Shown: positions 28,631-38,132, counted from the first letter of the stretch. The stretch: 64,000 bases of DNA from Bordetella genomosp. 13 (GCF_007679965.1 NZ_VEHL01000004.1:124001-188000); one strand, 5' to 3'. The notes: a model not told the origin generated them from the sequence alone. Program-made: numbers and translations.

Positions 28631-28921
28631 ATGGCGAATCCTGTCAGACAATTCATTATCCATGGCGTTACCGAAAGCGGTGCGCGATTCCGCCCCAGCG
28701 ACTGGGCCGAGCGCCTGGCCGGCGTGATGTCCCAGTTCAAGCCGCCCGGCAGCGGCGGCAGCCACCTGACGTATTCGCCCTACGTGCTTCCCGTGGTCAT
28801 CGATGGCGTGCGCGGCATCGTGGTCGACCTGCGTCTGCGCGAGCTCGAGCCGCTGGCCTACAAGTTCGTCGTCGACTTCGCGCGCGACAACCAGTTGAAG
28901 ACCGAGGAACGCGACGCCTGA
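28631..28921 (+). CDS. DUF3579 family protein
   Basis: A 96-residue conserved beta-proteobacterial protein (FIIHGVTESGARFRPSDWAE near the start, YSPYVLPVVIDGVRGIVVD in the middle). Its function is unknown. The ATG at 28631 gives MANPVRQF, the usual start. It is commonly located beside arginine genes in this group (recollection, not checked). It converges on the 2-hydroxyacid dehydrogenase gene. Confidence 0.8.
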   Translation: MANPVRQFIIHGVTESGARFRPSDWAERLAGVMSQFKPPGSGGSHLTYSPYVLPVVIDGVRGIVVDLRLRELEPLAYKFVVDFARDNQLKTEERDA

Positions 28922-28929
28922 TGCCGCGC

Positions 28930-28949
28930 GGCGGGCCTTGCGGCCCGCC
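28930..28949. terminator. Bidirectional hairpin between DUF3579 and dehydrogenase genes
   Basis: GGCGGGCC-TTGC-GGCCCGCC, an 8-bp perfect stem with a four-base loop, followed only by TT. It lies between two converging stop codons 39 bases apart. Confidence 0.5.
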
Positions 28950-28960
28950 TTCATCCAGGC

Positions 28961-29914
28961 TCATTCCACGGGCGTGATGACACGGCCGGTGGCGAAGAAC
29001 GACTGCAGGTTCTCCAGCATCAGGTTTTCCATCTCCATGCGCGTTTCGTAGGTGGCGCTGCCGATGTGCGGCAGCAGCACGGTGTTGCCGTGCTGCTTCA
29101 GTTCGTCGGGCACCTTGGGTTCGTGTTCGAACACGTCCAGCGCCGCGCCGCCCAGCTTGCCGGCCTGCAGGGCCGCGACCAGCGCGGTCTCGTCGATGAC
29201 GGGACCACGGGCGATGTTCACGATCAGGCCCTTGGGGCCCAGCGCTTCCAGCACCGCCTGGTTGACCAGGTGGCGCGTGCCCGGGCCGCCCACCGTGGCG
29301 ACCACCAGGAAATCGGCCCATTCGGCCAGCTCGACCAGCGAGGCGGCGTAGCCGTACGGCACGTCTTCGCGCGCGCGGCGGTTGTGATAGCGGACTTCCA
29401 TGTCGAAGCCCTGGCCGCGGCGGGCAATGGCGTCGCCGATGCGGCCCAGGCCGACGATGCCCAGTTTCTTGCCGCTGACACGCGTGCCCAGCGGGATGCT
29501 GCCATGCACCTGGCCCCACTGGCCGGCGCGCACGAAGCGGTCGCCCAGGCTCATGCGGCGCGCGCCGGCGATCATCAGGCCCCAGGCCAGGTCGGCCACG
29601 CAGTCCGTCAGCACGTCGGGCGTGTTGCTGACCAGGATGCCGCGCTTGTGGGCCGCCTCGACGTCGATGGTCTCGTAGCCCACGCCCCAGCTGCAGATCG
29701 CCTTCAGCGACGGCAGGGCGTCGATCAGGTCGGCCTTGGCGCCCATGTTGGCCGTGGTGACCAGGGCGGTGATGTCCTTGGCGTGCTCGGCCAGCGCGCG
29801 GTCGCGGTCGGCGTGTTTCCACAGTTCGAACACGTCGTAGCCGGCGGCGAGACGTTCGTTGGCGGAGGGCGAGCCGGACAGCGGTCCGACCTGGAGGATG
29901 CGGGGCTTGGTCAT
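28961..29914 (-). CDS. D-2-hydroxyacid dehydrogenase (glyoxylate/hydroxypyruvate reductase type)
   Basis: A 317-residue NAD(P)-dependent dehydrogenase. The dinucleotide fold is KLGIVGLGRIGDAIARR (about 149-165), the catalytic Arg is in VNIARGPVIDE, the Glu in DVFEHEPKVP and the His in LLPHIGSATYET. It reduces small 2-oxoacids such as glyoxylate, hydroxypyruvate or tartronate semialdehyde relatives. It lies on the same strand as two Bug receptors upstream (91-base gap), suggesting one catabolic unit. Confidence 0.88.
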   Translation of the reverse strand: MTKPRILQVGPLSGSPSANERLAAGYDVFELWKHADRDRALAEHAKDITALVTTANMGAKADLIDALPSLKAICSWGVGYETIDVEAAHKRGILVSNTPDVLTDCVADLAWGLMIAGARRMSLGDRFVRAGQWGQVHGSIPLGTRVSGKKLGIVGLGRIGDAIARRGQGFDMEVRYHNRRAREDVPYGYAASLVELAEWADFLVVATVGGPGTRHLVNQAVLEALGPKGLIVNIARGPVIDETALVAALQAGKLGGAALDVFEHEPKVPDELKQHGNTVLLPHIGSATYETRMEMENLMLENLQSFFATGRVITPVE

Positions 29915-30005
29915 TGTCTGCGGGTGTTCGGTTGAAGGTGAAACAAATGCTACTTGATTCCACGGCGGGCGGGCGGACCGGCCCCGCCGCGGACGGGGGC
30001 AGGAC

Positions 30006-30971
30006 TCACTGCAGTTCGATGTTGGCCTTGCTGATCACCTCCTTCCAGCGCTTGACTTCGCCTTGCTGGAAGGCGGTGAACTGCTCGGGCGTGTTGGCCA
30101 CGACCTCGAAGCCCTGGGCTTCGAAGGTCTTGGCCACCTGCGGATCCCGCAGCGTGGTGCGCAGCGCGTCTGACAGTTTCTTCACCACGGGCGCGGGCGT
30201 GCCCGTGGGCACCGCGAAGCCCTGCCACGAGTACACCACCATGTCGGCGATGCCGGCCTCGGCCAGCGTGGGCACGTCGGGCAAGCCGGGCACGCGGGCC
30301 TCGCCCGTGACGGCCAGGGCCTTCAGCTTGCCGGCCTTCACGTGGTTGAGCACCGCGCCCAGGTTCTGGAACGACACGTTGACCTGGCCGCCGATCAGGT
30401 CGGCGATGGCCGCGCCGCCGCCCTTGTAGGGCACGTCCACGCCGGTGGTGTTCGTGCGCTGGCGGAACAGCACGGCCGACAGATGGTCGGACGAACCCGT
30501 GCCCGACGAGGCATACGACACCTTGTCCGGATGCTTCTTCGCATACGCCACCAGTTCGGCCACCGTGCCGGCGGGGAACGACGGCGGCGCGACCAGCAGG
30601 TTGGGATTGCGCACCGCCTGGGTCAGGTAGATGAAGTCCTTGCTGGGGTTGTACGAGAGGTTCCTGTACAGCGCTTCGTTGATGGCGAAGGTGCCGATGG
30701 AGCCCACCATCATGGTGTAGCCGTCGGGCGTGGCGCGGGCCAGCGCCTGGGCACCGATGGCGCTGTTGGCGCCGGGCTTGTTCTCGACCACGAAGGTCTG
30801 GCCCAGCAGCTTGGCCAGACCGGGCGTGACGGACCGGCCGGTGATGTCGGACGAGCCGCCGGGCACGAAGGGCACGATCATCGTGACGGGTTTGTCGGGG
30901 TACTGCCGGGCGTGGGCGGCCGAGCCCAGCAGGGCGCAGGCCGCGGCGATGACGCAGGTCAGTCTGTACAC
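30006..30971 (-). CDS. Bug-family tripartite tricarboxylate transporter substrate-binding protein
   Basis: A 321-residue periplasmic binding protein with signal peptide (1-21, ending AHA) and the Bug fold: YPDKPVTMIVPFVPGGSSD, VVENKPGANSAIGA and TPDGYTMMVGS. Such proteins bind carboxylates and deliver them to a TctAB-type membrane pair. No tctA or tctB gene is in the window, so it must work with distant components or act as a sensor. It is separated from the second Bug gene by 106 bases. Confidence 0.9.
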   Translation of the reverse strand: MYRLTCVIAAACALLGSAAHARQYPDKPVTMIVPFVPGGSSDITGRSVTPGLAKLLGQTFVVENKPGANSAIGAQALARATPDGYTMMVGSIGTFAINEALYRNLSYNPSKDFIYLTQAVRNPNLLVAPPSFPAGTVAELVAYAKKHPDKVSYASSGTGSSDHLSAVLFRQRTNTTGVDVPYKGGGAAIADLIGGQVNVSFQNLGAVLNHVKAGKLKALAVTGEARVPGLPDVPTLAEAGIADMVVYSWQGFAVPTGTPAPVVKKLSDALRTTLRDPQVAKTFEAQGFEVVANTPEQFTAFQQGEVKRWKEVISKANIELQ

Positions 30972-31077
30972 GGTGTCTCCTGGTGCGCGTGTCGTTGTGT
31001 CAGGCGCCGCCGGCCGCGCGTCGCGGCGGCGTCCGTCTGGCCGCGCACGGGGCGCGGCCGAATCCTGGCCTGCCTGG

Positions 31078-32082
31078 TCAGTCGACCTTGGCGCCCGACT
31101 GGCGCACCACCTGCGCCCACTTCTCGGTTTCCCTGGCCATGAAGGTCTTGAACTCGGCGGGCGGGATGCCCGAGGTTTCCGCGCCCTGGGCCTGCAACTG
31201 GCGCTTCACGTCCTCCTGCTGCAACGCGCGGGCGACGTCGCGCTGGACCTTGTCGACGATGGCGGGCGGCGTGCCGGCCGGCGCCAGCAGGCCGAACCAG
31301 CTGGAGGCCTCGTAGCCCTGCACGCCGGCTTCGGCCATGGTGGGCACGTCGGGCAGGGCCGGCGAGCGCGTGGCGGTGGTCACCGCCAGCGGACGCAGCT
31401 TGCCGGCCTTGAGGAAGCCCATGGACGAGGGCAGGTTGTCGAAGATCAGGTCGGCCGAGCCCGCCATCACGTCGGTCAGCGCGGGGCTGCTGCCCTTGTA
31501 GGGCACGTGGGTCATCCGGGTATCCGTCATGGCCTGGAACAGCTCGCCCGACAGGTGCGTGGAGGTGCCGTTGCCGGTCGAGGCCATGTTGACCTTGCCG
31601 GGATTGGCCTTCAGGTAGGCGATCAGGTCGGCCACGCTGCGGATCTTGTGCTGGTCGGCGAAGGCCGGGTTCAGCTCCAGGATGTTGGGCACCGGGATGA
31701 CCAGCGTGACCGGCGCGAAATCCTTGACCGGGTCGTACGGCAACTGCGAATACACGGACTGGTTGATGGCATGCGTGCTGACCGTGCCCATCAGCAGGGT
31801 ATAGCCATCGGGCTTGGCGCGGGCGGCCTCGGCCGTGCCGACGTTGCCGCCCGCGCCGGCCTTGTTGTCGACCACCACGGCTCGGCCCCAGGCCTTGCCC
31901 AGTTCGGCCGCGACGACGCGCGCGGCGATGTCGGCGGTGCCGCCGGCCGGGAAGGGCACGAGGATGCGGACGTCGCGGTCGGGATAGCCGCGGGCTTCCT
32001 GCGCGTGGGAGGGAAGCGCCAGGCAGGCGCCCGCGACGAGGGCGGCGCAAGCCGCACGCAGGCGTAGAGGTACGACAAGCAT
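31078..32082 (-). CDS. Bug-family tripartite tricarboxylate transporter substrate-binding protein
   Basis: A 334-residue periplasmic receptor with a signal peptide ending SHAQ (about residue 28), then [37 protein letters not shown] and [11 protein letters not shown]. The ATG at 32082 has AGGAG 9 bases upstream; longer frames lack a signal. It diverges from the DapA-like gene, sharing an AT-rich region with likely GntR operators. It resembles the neighbouring Bug only at family level, so the pair is not a recent duplication. Confidence 0.9.
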   Translation of the reverse strand: MLVVPLRLRAACAALVAGACLALPSHAQEARGYPDRDVRILVPFPAGGTADIAARVVAAELGKAWGRAVVVDNKAGAGGNVGTAEAARAKPDGYTLLMGTVSTHAINQSVYSQLPYDPVKDFAPVTLVIPVPNILELNPAFADQHKIRSVADLIAYLKANPGKVNMASTGNGTSTHLSGELFQAMTDTRMTHVPYKGSSPALTDVMAGSADLIFDNLPSSMGFLKAGKLRPLAVTTATRSPALPDVPTMAEAGVQGYEASSWFGLLAPAGTPPAIVDKVQRDVARALQQEDVKRQLQAQGAETSGIPPAEFKTFMARETEKWAQVVRQSGAKVD

Positions 32083-32182
32083 GAGTAGTCTCCTGGGTGT
32101 GCGCGTAGCCGCGCATCTGTCGTGGGAACGGCGGGCCGCCCAGTGATCCGAGCCCTGTCGCGGCCAATATGTGGATGCTTGC

Positions 32183-32225
32183 TTGTCAGACAATATAGGT
32201 ATAGAGTTTTTGCTTGTCAATCAAG
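32183..32225. promoter_or_regulatory. Candidate GntR (FadR-type) operators in the divergent promoter
   Basis: TTGTC-A-GACAA at 32183-32193 is a perfect palindrome, and CTTG-TCAAT-CAAG at 32213-32225 is a second inverted repeat 30 bases on. Both share TTGTC. They sit in an AT-rich stretch between the Bug gene and the DapA-like gene. FadR-subfamily GntR repressors bind short GT/AC-centred palindromes, and such a gene lies in the cluster, so it is the likely ligand (inference). Confidence 0.55.
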
Positions 32226-32295
32226 TAAACAACTCATCGTACAAGTATGCGGTGCGCGCCCCGCGTGCGGACGCACCCCAGGAGACGGCCCTTCC

Positions 32296-33225
32296 ATGAA
32301 AACCACCCCGGTCACCCCCGCGGACCTGCAGCGTTCCGTCATTGCGGTGCCGCCGCTGGCGCGCCTCGCCGACCTGTCGCTGAACGAGACGGCCAACCGT
32401 GCGCTGCTGCGCCACCTGGAAGACGGCGGCGTGCGCAATGTGATGTACGGCGGCAATGCCAACTTCTACAACGTGGGTGTCAGCGAGTACGCCCGCCTGG
32501 TGGATTTCCTGGCCGAGGCCGCGGGACCGGACACCTGGGTGCTGCCCTCCGCCGGGCCCGACTACGGCAAGCTGATGGACCAGGCCGCGATCCTGCGCAC
32601 GCGCGACTTTCCCACCGCGATGCTGCTGCCCATGTCGTTCCCTTACACCGACGCGGGCCTGGCCGACGGCGTGCGCCGCTTCAGCGATGCCCTGGGCAAG
32701 CCGGCCGTGGTCTACATCAAGAACACCAACTACCTGGCGCCCGCCACGGTGGCGCGCCTGATCGAGGAAGGGCGCATCGCCGCGCTGAAGTACGCCGCCG
32801 TGCGGCCGGATCCCACCGACGATCCCTACCTGGCCGCGCTGCGCGAGGCGGTGGACGCCAAGTGGATCGTCAGCGGCATCGGCGAGCGCCCGGCCATCGA
32901 TCATTGCCGCGCGTTCGGCCTGAAGACCTTCACCTCGGGTTCGGTGTGCGTGGCGCCGCGCGGCTCGATGCGCCTGCTTCGCCTGTTGGGCGAGGACAGG
33001 TTCGACGAGGCCGAGCAGGTGCGCCGGCACTATCTGCCATTGGAAGACTGCCGCGACGGCATCAGCCCCATCCGCGTGCTCCACGACGCGGTCACGCTGG
33101 CGGGCGTGGCCGACATGGGGCCGATGCTGCCGTTGCTGACGGGCCTGGACGCGGCCGAACGCGAGGAGGTCGCGCCGGTGGCGCGGGCCCTGCGGGAATG
33201 GGACCGGACGGTGCCTGCTGAATGA
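32296..33225 (+). CDS. DapA/KDG aldolase-like (dihydrodipicolinate synthase family) protein
   Basis: A 309-residue TIM-barrel protein of the DHDPS/N-acetylneuraminate lyase family. The Schiff-base lysine is probably in IAALKYAAVRPDP, and the Tyr in VVYIKNTNY. The family cleaves or dehydrates 2-keto-3-deoxy sugar acids. The position beside a lactonase and a second aldolase favours a sugar-acid role over lysine synthesis. The start at 32296 follows GGAGACGG at about 9 bases; upstream frame extension is not conserved. Confidence 0.78.
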   Translation: MKTTPVTPADLQRSVIAVPPLARLADLSLNETANRALLRHLEDGGVRNVMYGGNANFYNVGVSEYARLVDFLAEAAGPDTWVLPSAGPDYGKLMDQAAILRTRDFPTAMLLPMSFPYTDAGLADGVRRFSDALGKPAVVYIKNTNYLAPATVARLIEEGRIAALKYAAVRPDPTDDPYLAALREAVDAKWIVSGIGERPAIDHCRAFGLKTFTSGSVCVAPRGSMRLLRLLGEDRFDEAEQVRRHYLPLEDCRDGISPIRVLHDAVTLAGVADMGPMLPLLTGLDAAEREEVAPVARALREWDRTVPAE

Positions 33226-33351
33226 TGCCGCGGGGCGCGGCATGCGGCATGGCGTGACGCATCGGGGGAGGGTTGCGGCTTGCGGCGCTTGGCGCCAAGG
33301 GCCATCACGGAAACGGCGCGATGACGCCGGCGCATGAACGAGGAGACACGC

Positions 33352-34545
33352 ATGCAGGATGCATATGGGGTAGCCGGCGATGCGCCGGCAGCGGGCGCGC
33401 ACGAAGCCGTGGACACGGGCAGGCAAGCCGGTGGGCGCGGTGATGCGGATGCTGGCACGCACGTGGATGCAGGCGCGCGCAAGGATGCGCGGGCGCAAGC
33501 GATCCTGGGCGTGCGCGCTGGCCACATGGACACCGGCCGGCGCTCGCTGTTGCGCGCCGCGGGCGTCGCGGGCGCGGCGGTCTTCCTGCCCGGCGCGGCG
33601 CGCGCCTGGCAGCCCGCCGAGCGCTATCCGGACCCGGCCATCGTGTCGCTCGATCCGGCCTTCGACAAATACCGCCTGTTCAACGCCGGCATCGAGCGGC
33701 TGGCCTCCGGCATGCGCTGGTGCGAAGGTCCCGTGTGGGTGGGCGACGGCCGCTATCTGCTGTGGAGCGACGTGGCCGACGACCGCATCATGAAGTGGGA
33801 AGAGGAGACCGGCTCGGTCAGCATCTTCCGCAAGCCTTCGAATCATGCCAACGGCAATACGCGCGACCGCCAGGGGCGTCTGCTGACCTGCGAGCACCTC
33901 ACGCGCCGCGTGACCCGCACCGAATACGACGGCACCATCAGCGTGGTGCTGGACCGCTACGAAGGCAAGCGCCTGAATTCGCCCAACGACATCGTGTGCC
34001 GCTCCGACGGCTCGATCTGGTTCAGCGATCCGCCCTTCGGCATCGGCGGCAACTACGAGGGCCGTCCGGCGCCGTCCGAGCTGCCGCAGTCGGTGTACCG
34101 CGTCGACGGCAAGACCGGCGAGGCCGGCGCCATCATCACCGACCTGAAGGGTCCCAACGGCCTGTGCTTCTCGCCCGACGAGACCCGGCTGTACGTGATC
34201 GAGGGGCGCGCCACGCCCAACCGGCTGATCCACGTGTACGACGTGCAGGAAGGCGGTACGAAGCTGGCCAACCGGCGCGTATTCCTGGAGGCCGTCGACG
34301 GCGTCACCATCGACGGCATGCGTTGCGACGTGGACGGCAACCTGTGGTGCGGCTGGGGCATGGGCGAGGGCAAGGACGGCGTGATGGCCGTGTCGCCGCA
34401 GGGCAAGCTGCTGGGGCACATCAGGCTGCCCGAGCGCTGCGCCAACCTGTGCTTCGGGGGCACGCAGCGCAACCGGCTGTTCATGGCGGCCAGCCGGTCG
34501 GTGTACGCGGTGCATCTGAACACGCAGGGCGCGATCGGCGGCTGA
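33352..34545 (+). CDS. SMP-30/gluconolactonase family lactonase with Tat signal
   Basis: A 397-residue protein. The six-bladed propeller begins near residue 100 and has CEGPVWVGDGRYLLWSD, RLNSPNDIVCRSDGSIWFSD and KGPNGLCFSPDE, which carry the metal ligands of SMP-30 lactonases. A twin-arginine signal RRSLLRAAG near residues 62-70 ends with AARA, so export to the periplasm is expected. The chosen ATG has GAGGAG at 7 bases but places 58 Ala/Gly/Asp-rich residues before the RR. An ATG at 33526 directly before the Tat motif lacks a good ribosome site. It probably hydrolyses an aldonolactone. Confidence 0.82.
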   Translation: MQDAYGVAGDAPAAGAHEAVDTGRQAGGRGDADAGTHVDAGARKDARAQAILGVRAGHMDTGRRSLLRAAGVAGAAVFLPGAARAWQPAERYPDPAIVSLDPAFDKYRLFNAGIERLASGMRWCEGPVWVGDGRYLLWSDVADDRIMKWEEETGSVSIFRKPSNHANGNTRDRQGRLLTCEHLTRRVTRTEYDGTISVVLDRYEGKRLNSPNDIVCRSDGSIWFSDPPFGIGGNYEGRPAPSELPQSVYRVDGKTGEAGAIITDLKGPNGLCFSPDETRLYVIEGRATPNRLIHVYDVQEGGTKLANRRVFLEAVDGVTIDGMRCDVDGNLWCGWGMGEGKDGVMAVSPQGKLLGHIRLPERCANLCFGGTQRNRLFMAASRSVYAVHLNTQGAIGG

Positions 34546-34604
34546 GGACGCGGCGGCTGCGAACGGCTACCATAGCCGCAGCCGCCCGCAGCAAAGGAGT
34601 CCAG

Positions 34605-35375
34605 GTGTCCCCCAGGAAAGCGCAGACCGCGACGTCGCTCCCCGAGCAGGGGCGCGACGAGGTCCTGCCGTCGCTCGAACGCGGCCAGCGGGTGCGGCTG
34701 GCGGACCAGCTCTATGGCCAGATCTTCGACCAGATCGTGACCGGGCGACTGAACGTCGGCGACAAGCTGCCGTCCGAGCACGAGATCTGCGAGAAGTACG
34801 GCGTGTCGCGGCCCGTGGTGCGCGAGGCCCTGCTGCGCCTGCGCGCCGATGGCCTGGTCATGGCGCACCAGGGGTTGGGCACCTTCGTCAGCCACCAGCC
34901 CGCGCCGCGCCTGAAGACCTTCGACGGCGTGCAGAACGTGTCGGCCTATCTACGCGCGCAGGAAGTGCGGCTGGCGCTCGAGGCCGACGCCGCGCGCCTG
35001 GCCGCGCTGCGCCGCACCGACGACCAGTTGCGCCGCATCGAACAGGCGCACGAGGCATTCGTGCGGGCCCTGCAGAACGGCCAGGTGTCGCCGGCCGCCG
35101 ACCTGGCCTTCCATGCCAGCATCGCCGAAGCCAGCGGCAACGACTACTTCCTGGGTGTGCTGGAAAGCATCCACGAATCCATCAACGGCTTCATGCGCCT
35201 GACGCTGAGCCTGACGCGCACCGGTTCGCGCCAGCGCGCGCAGCGCGTGGCCGACGAGCACGAAGCCATCCTGATCGCGATCCGCGAACAGGACGCCGAG
35301 CGCGCGCGGGTCAACATGCAGTTCCATCTGGGCCAGGCGCTGCATCGCCTGGTGGACCGCGAGCGCGACGGCTGA
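34605..35375 (+). CDS. FadR-subfamily GntR transcriptional regulator
   Basis: A 256-residue regulator. The N-terminal winged helix (about 30-100) has LPSEHEICEKYGVSRPVVREALLRLRADGLV. The C-terminal all-helical FCD domain has metal-ligand positions in DLAFHASIAEAS and ADEHEAILIAI. It starts with GTG at 34605 after AAAGGAG (5 bases). FCD ligands are usually organic acids, so it probably senses a cluster metabolite and controls the divergent promoter near 32200. Confidence 0.92.
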   Translation: MSPRKAQTATSLPEQGRDEVLPSLERGQRVRLADQLYGQIFDQIVTGRLNVGDKLPSEHEICEKYGVSRPVVREALLRLRADGLVMAHQGLGTFVSHQPAPRLKTFDGVQNVSAYLRAQEVRLALEADAARLAALRRTDDQLRRIEQAHEAFVRALQNGQVSPAADLAFHASIAEASGNDYFLGVLESIHESINGFMRLTLSLTRTGSRQRAQRVADEHEAILIAIREQDAERARVNMQFHLGQALHRLVDRERDG

Positions 35376-35471
35376 AGGCATCCAGCGTTCGCCGCGCCGG
35401 GCCTGCGCAGGCCGCGCGCGGCGGGCATCCGCAAAGAACCGCGGGCGACGACCCGCACGGGAGACGAGACA

Positions 35472-36581
35472 GTGGCAGGCGATTCGGCAGGGACGGTGCG
35501 TGCGCAGATCGGCCAGGTACGCGAACAGATACTTCTGGTGCTGCGGGCGTGGGGCATGCCCGATGATCTGGCCGACAGCGCGGCCGGGCTGATGGCCGAG
35601 ACGGACCTGCTGGGCGTGGATTCGCACGGCATCTCGATGCTGCCTTCCTACGAGAACAAGCTGCGCGCCGGTACCCTGCACATCGACGCGCGGCCGCGCG
35701 TGGCGCGCGACGGCACGGCAAGCGCCCTGCTGGACGGCGGCGCGGGCCTGGGCCATCCCGTGTCCGCGCAGGGCATGGCGATGGCCATCGACAAGGCGCT
35801 GGCGCATGGCGTGGGCGCGGTCGCCGTGCGCAATTCGCATCACTTCGGCGCCGCGGGCGTGTACGCGCGGCTGGCGGTGCAGCGCGGCCTGGTGGGCCTG
35901 GTCACCAGCAGCGCCACCACGCTGATCATGGTGCCCACGCATGGCGCCATGCCGGTGCTGGGCACCAATCCCATCGCCTTCGGCGCGCCGGCCCAGCGCA
36001 ACGATCCGCTGGTGCTGGACATGGCCACCACCACCGTGGCCGCCAACAAGGTCAAGGTCTACGACTACTACGGCAAGGCCTTGCCGGCGGGCTGGGCCGT
36101 CGACGGCGCGGGCGGCGTCATCACCGAGGCGGCCGAGGCGATGCGCTACATCTTCAAGCATGCCGAGGGCGGCCTGACGCCGCTGGGCGGCACGGCCGCC
36201 ATGAGCAGCCACAAGGGCTATGGCCTGGCGCTGATGGCGCAGGTCCTGGGCGGCACGCTGGGCGGCAGCGCGCTGGCCGCGCGGCATGCCGTGCGCCGCG
36301 GACCGGGCGATCCCGACGACATCGGCCACTTCTTCCTGGCGCTGGACCCGGCCGCATTCCGCGAGGCGGGCAGCTTTGCGCAGGACATGGACGAACTGAT
36401 CGACACCATGCACGCGGTGCCGCCCGCCGATCCGTCGCAGCCCGTGCTGGTGCCCGGCGATCCCGAGATGGCCGAGCGCGCACGCCGGCTGCGCGAGGGC
36501 GTGCCGATCGCCGAGGCATTGGCGGCGGTGCTTCGGCCCCTGTGCGAACGTTGCGGCGTGCCGTACGTGTTGCCGCGATGA
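35472..36581 (+). CDS. Malate/L-lactate dehydrogenase family (Ldh2) oxidoreductase
   Basis: A 369-residue NAD(P)-dependent enzyme of the Ldh2/YlbC-type fold. VDSHGISMLPSYENKL contains the conserved SHG-R/L segment, HHFGAAGVYA the catalytic His region, and PVLGTNPIAFGAP a nucleotide-binding part. Members oxidise ureidoglycolate, 2,3-diketogulonate, sulfolactate or other 2-hydroxyacids. The start is GTG at 35472 with CGGGAG about 9 bases upstream. It is downstream of the GntR gene by 96 bases and followed by an aldolase gene. Confidence 0.88.
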   Translation: MAGDSAGTVRAQIGQVREQILLVLRAWGMPDDLADSAAGLMAETDLLGVDSHGISMLPSYENKLRAGTLHIDARPRVARDGTASALLDGGAGLGHPVSAQGMAMAIDKALAHGVGAVAVRNSHHFGAAGVYARLAVQRGLVGLVTSSATTLIMVPTHGAMPVLGTNPIAFGAPAQRNDPLVLDMATTTVAANKVKVYDYYGKALPAGWAVDGAGGVITEAAEAMRYIFKHAEGGLTPLGGTAAMSSHKGYGLALMAQVLGGTLGGSALAARHAVRRGPGDPDDIGHFFLALDPAAFREAGSFAQDMDELIDTMHAVPPADPSQPVLVPGDPEMAERARRLREGVPIAEALAAVLRPLCERCGVPYVLPR

Positions 36582-36816
36582 CGATGATGCGTTCCGCCTG
36601 GACGATCGCGCGGGTCGGCATGCGGCCTGTCGCGGCGGTCCGCGCAACGCCTGCCTGGGGTGGCGCGGCCTTGTGCCGCGCGCCGCACGATCCTGCCTGC
36701 GGTGCCACCGTGCCTCGCGCGCGGCCACCCGGTTTTCCATCGACGTTTTCCCCTCGTGACGGCGCCGGTCCCTGGCGCCGCCGCGAGATTCATTCCCTCA
36801 GGAGGCCAGCCTTTCC

Positions 36817-37584
36817 ATGACATCCCCTATCCCCAACCGTTTTCGACAGCGCATCCTGGCCCGCGAGCGCCAGATCGGGCTCTGGATGAGCCTGACCAGC
36901 CACATCACGGCCGAGGTCGCCGGGCTGGCGGGCTTCGACTGGATGCTGTTCGACGGGGAGCATTCGCCCAACGACGTGCCGCTGTTCGTGCAGCAGTTGC
37001 AGGCCATCCAGGGCAGCGCCAGCGCCGCCGTGGGCCGGCCCGGATGGAACGACCCGGTCGAGATCAAGCGCATGCTGGACATCGGTTTCTACAATCTGCT
37101 GATCCCGTTCGTTGAATCGGAAGACGACGCGCGCCGCGCCGTGGCCGCCACGCGCTATCCGCCGGCTGGCATCCGTGGCGTGGCGGGCCTGCAGCGCAGC
37201 AACCGCTATGGCACGGTGCCCGACTACCTGCGCGACGTGAACGACAACATCTGCGTGCTGGTGCAGATCGAGAGCCGGCCGGGCGTCGAGGCGGTGGATG
37301 CGATCGCCGCCGTGGACGGCGTGGATGGCGTGTTCATCGGGCCGTCCGACCTGGCGGCCGCGCTGGGCCACCTGGGCAACCCCGGCCATCCCGAGGTGCA
37401 GGAGACCATCGGGCATCTGTACGACCGCATCACCGCGCAGGGCAAGGCAGTGGGCATCCTGGCGCCCGTGGCGGCCGATGCGCGCCGCTACCTGGACATG
37501 GGCATGCACTTCGTGTCGGTGGGCACCGACCTGGGCATCTTCAAGCAGGCGGTATTCGGGCTGCGCGAGGCGTTTCCGGGGTGA
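36817..37584 (+). CDS. HpcH/HpaI family class II aldolase
   Basis: A 255-residue TIM-barrel aldolase with the motif [14 protein letters not shown] near 40-53 and the metal ligands in [15 protein letters not shown] and [14 protein letters not shown]. The family retro-cleaves 2-keto-3-deoxy sugar acids or 4-hydroxy-2-ketoacids to pyruvate plus an aldehyde. GGAGG lies about 10 bases upstream of the ATG. It ends the catabolic block, with a strong terminator after it. The 235 bases before it (36582-36816) hold no gene. Confidence 0.9.
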   Translation: MTSPIPNRFRQRILARERQIGLWMSLTSHITAEVAGLAGFDWMLFDGEHSPNDVPLFVQQLQAIQGSASAAVGRPGWNDPVEIKRMLDIGFYNLLIPFVESEDDARRAVAATRYPPAGIRGVAGLQRSNRYGTVPDYLRDVNDNICVLVQIESRPGVEAVDAIAAVDGVDGVFIGPSDLAAALGHLGNPGHPEVQETIGHLYDRITAQGKAVGILAPVAADARRYLDMGMHFVSVGTDLGIFKQAVFGLREAFPG

Positions 37585-37728
37585 GGGCAGGGCTGCCGGG
37601 CCGTGGCGACGCGCGCGGCCGCGGTTCGGTGGCGTTGGGTCGGCGTGCGCGGGCCGGTGCAATGTCAGGCCGCGCATGCGTCAAGCGGCCATGCGTCGGC
37701 GAGCAAAAGACACCGCCCAGCCAAACGC

Positions 37729-37757
37729 AAAAAGGATGCCTAAGAGGCATCCTTTTT
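37729..37757. terminator. Bidirectional Rho-independent terminator
   Basis: AAAAAGGATGCC and GGCATCCTTTTT form a perfect 12-bp stem with a five-base loop and T-tracts on both strands. It ends the aldolase transcript on plus and the rpsT transcript on minus. Confidence 0.93.
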
Positions 37758-37868
37758 ACTTGCCGTGATTCACAGGCAGCCTGAAAACAGGCTTGGCGAT
37801 GAAGCCGAATGGGCGCCGTACGGGTACGTGCGCGCCGTGCGGCCCGGCAAGCCGGACCGCAGCCGGTA

Positions 37869-38132
37869 TCAGGCCAGCGCCTTGACGGCGGCCGACAGGC
37901 GGCTCTTGTGGCGAGCGGCCTTGTTCTTGTGGATGATGTTCTTGTCGGCCACGCGGTCGATGATGCTGGTGGCTTTCTGCAGCGTTTCGGCGGCAGCGGC
38001 TTTGTCGCCGGTGGCGATCGACTGGCGAACGCGCTTGATGGCGGTGCGCAGCATCGAGCGCAGGCTGGAGTTGTGCTTGTTGCGGTCGACCGATTGACGG
38101 GCGCGCTTGCGAGCTTGGGCGGTATTGGCCAT
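37869..38132 (-). CDS. rpsT: 30S ribosomal protein S20
   Basis: An 87-residue basic, Ala-rich helical protein ([13 protein letters not shown] start, [17 protein letters not shown] end), which binds 16S rRNA. There is no purine-rich Shine-Dalgarno sequence before its ATG; the ten bases upstream are pyrimidine-rich. E. coli rpsT also has weak initiation and translational autocontrol (established knowledge). A long structured leader is predicted. Confidence 0.97.
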   Translation of the reverse strand: MANTAQARKRARQSVDRNKHNSSLRSMLRTAIKRVRQSIATGDKAAAAETLQKATSIIDRVADKNIIHKNKAARHKSRLSAAVKALA

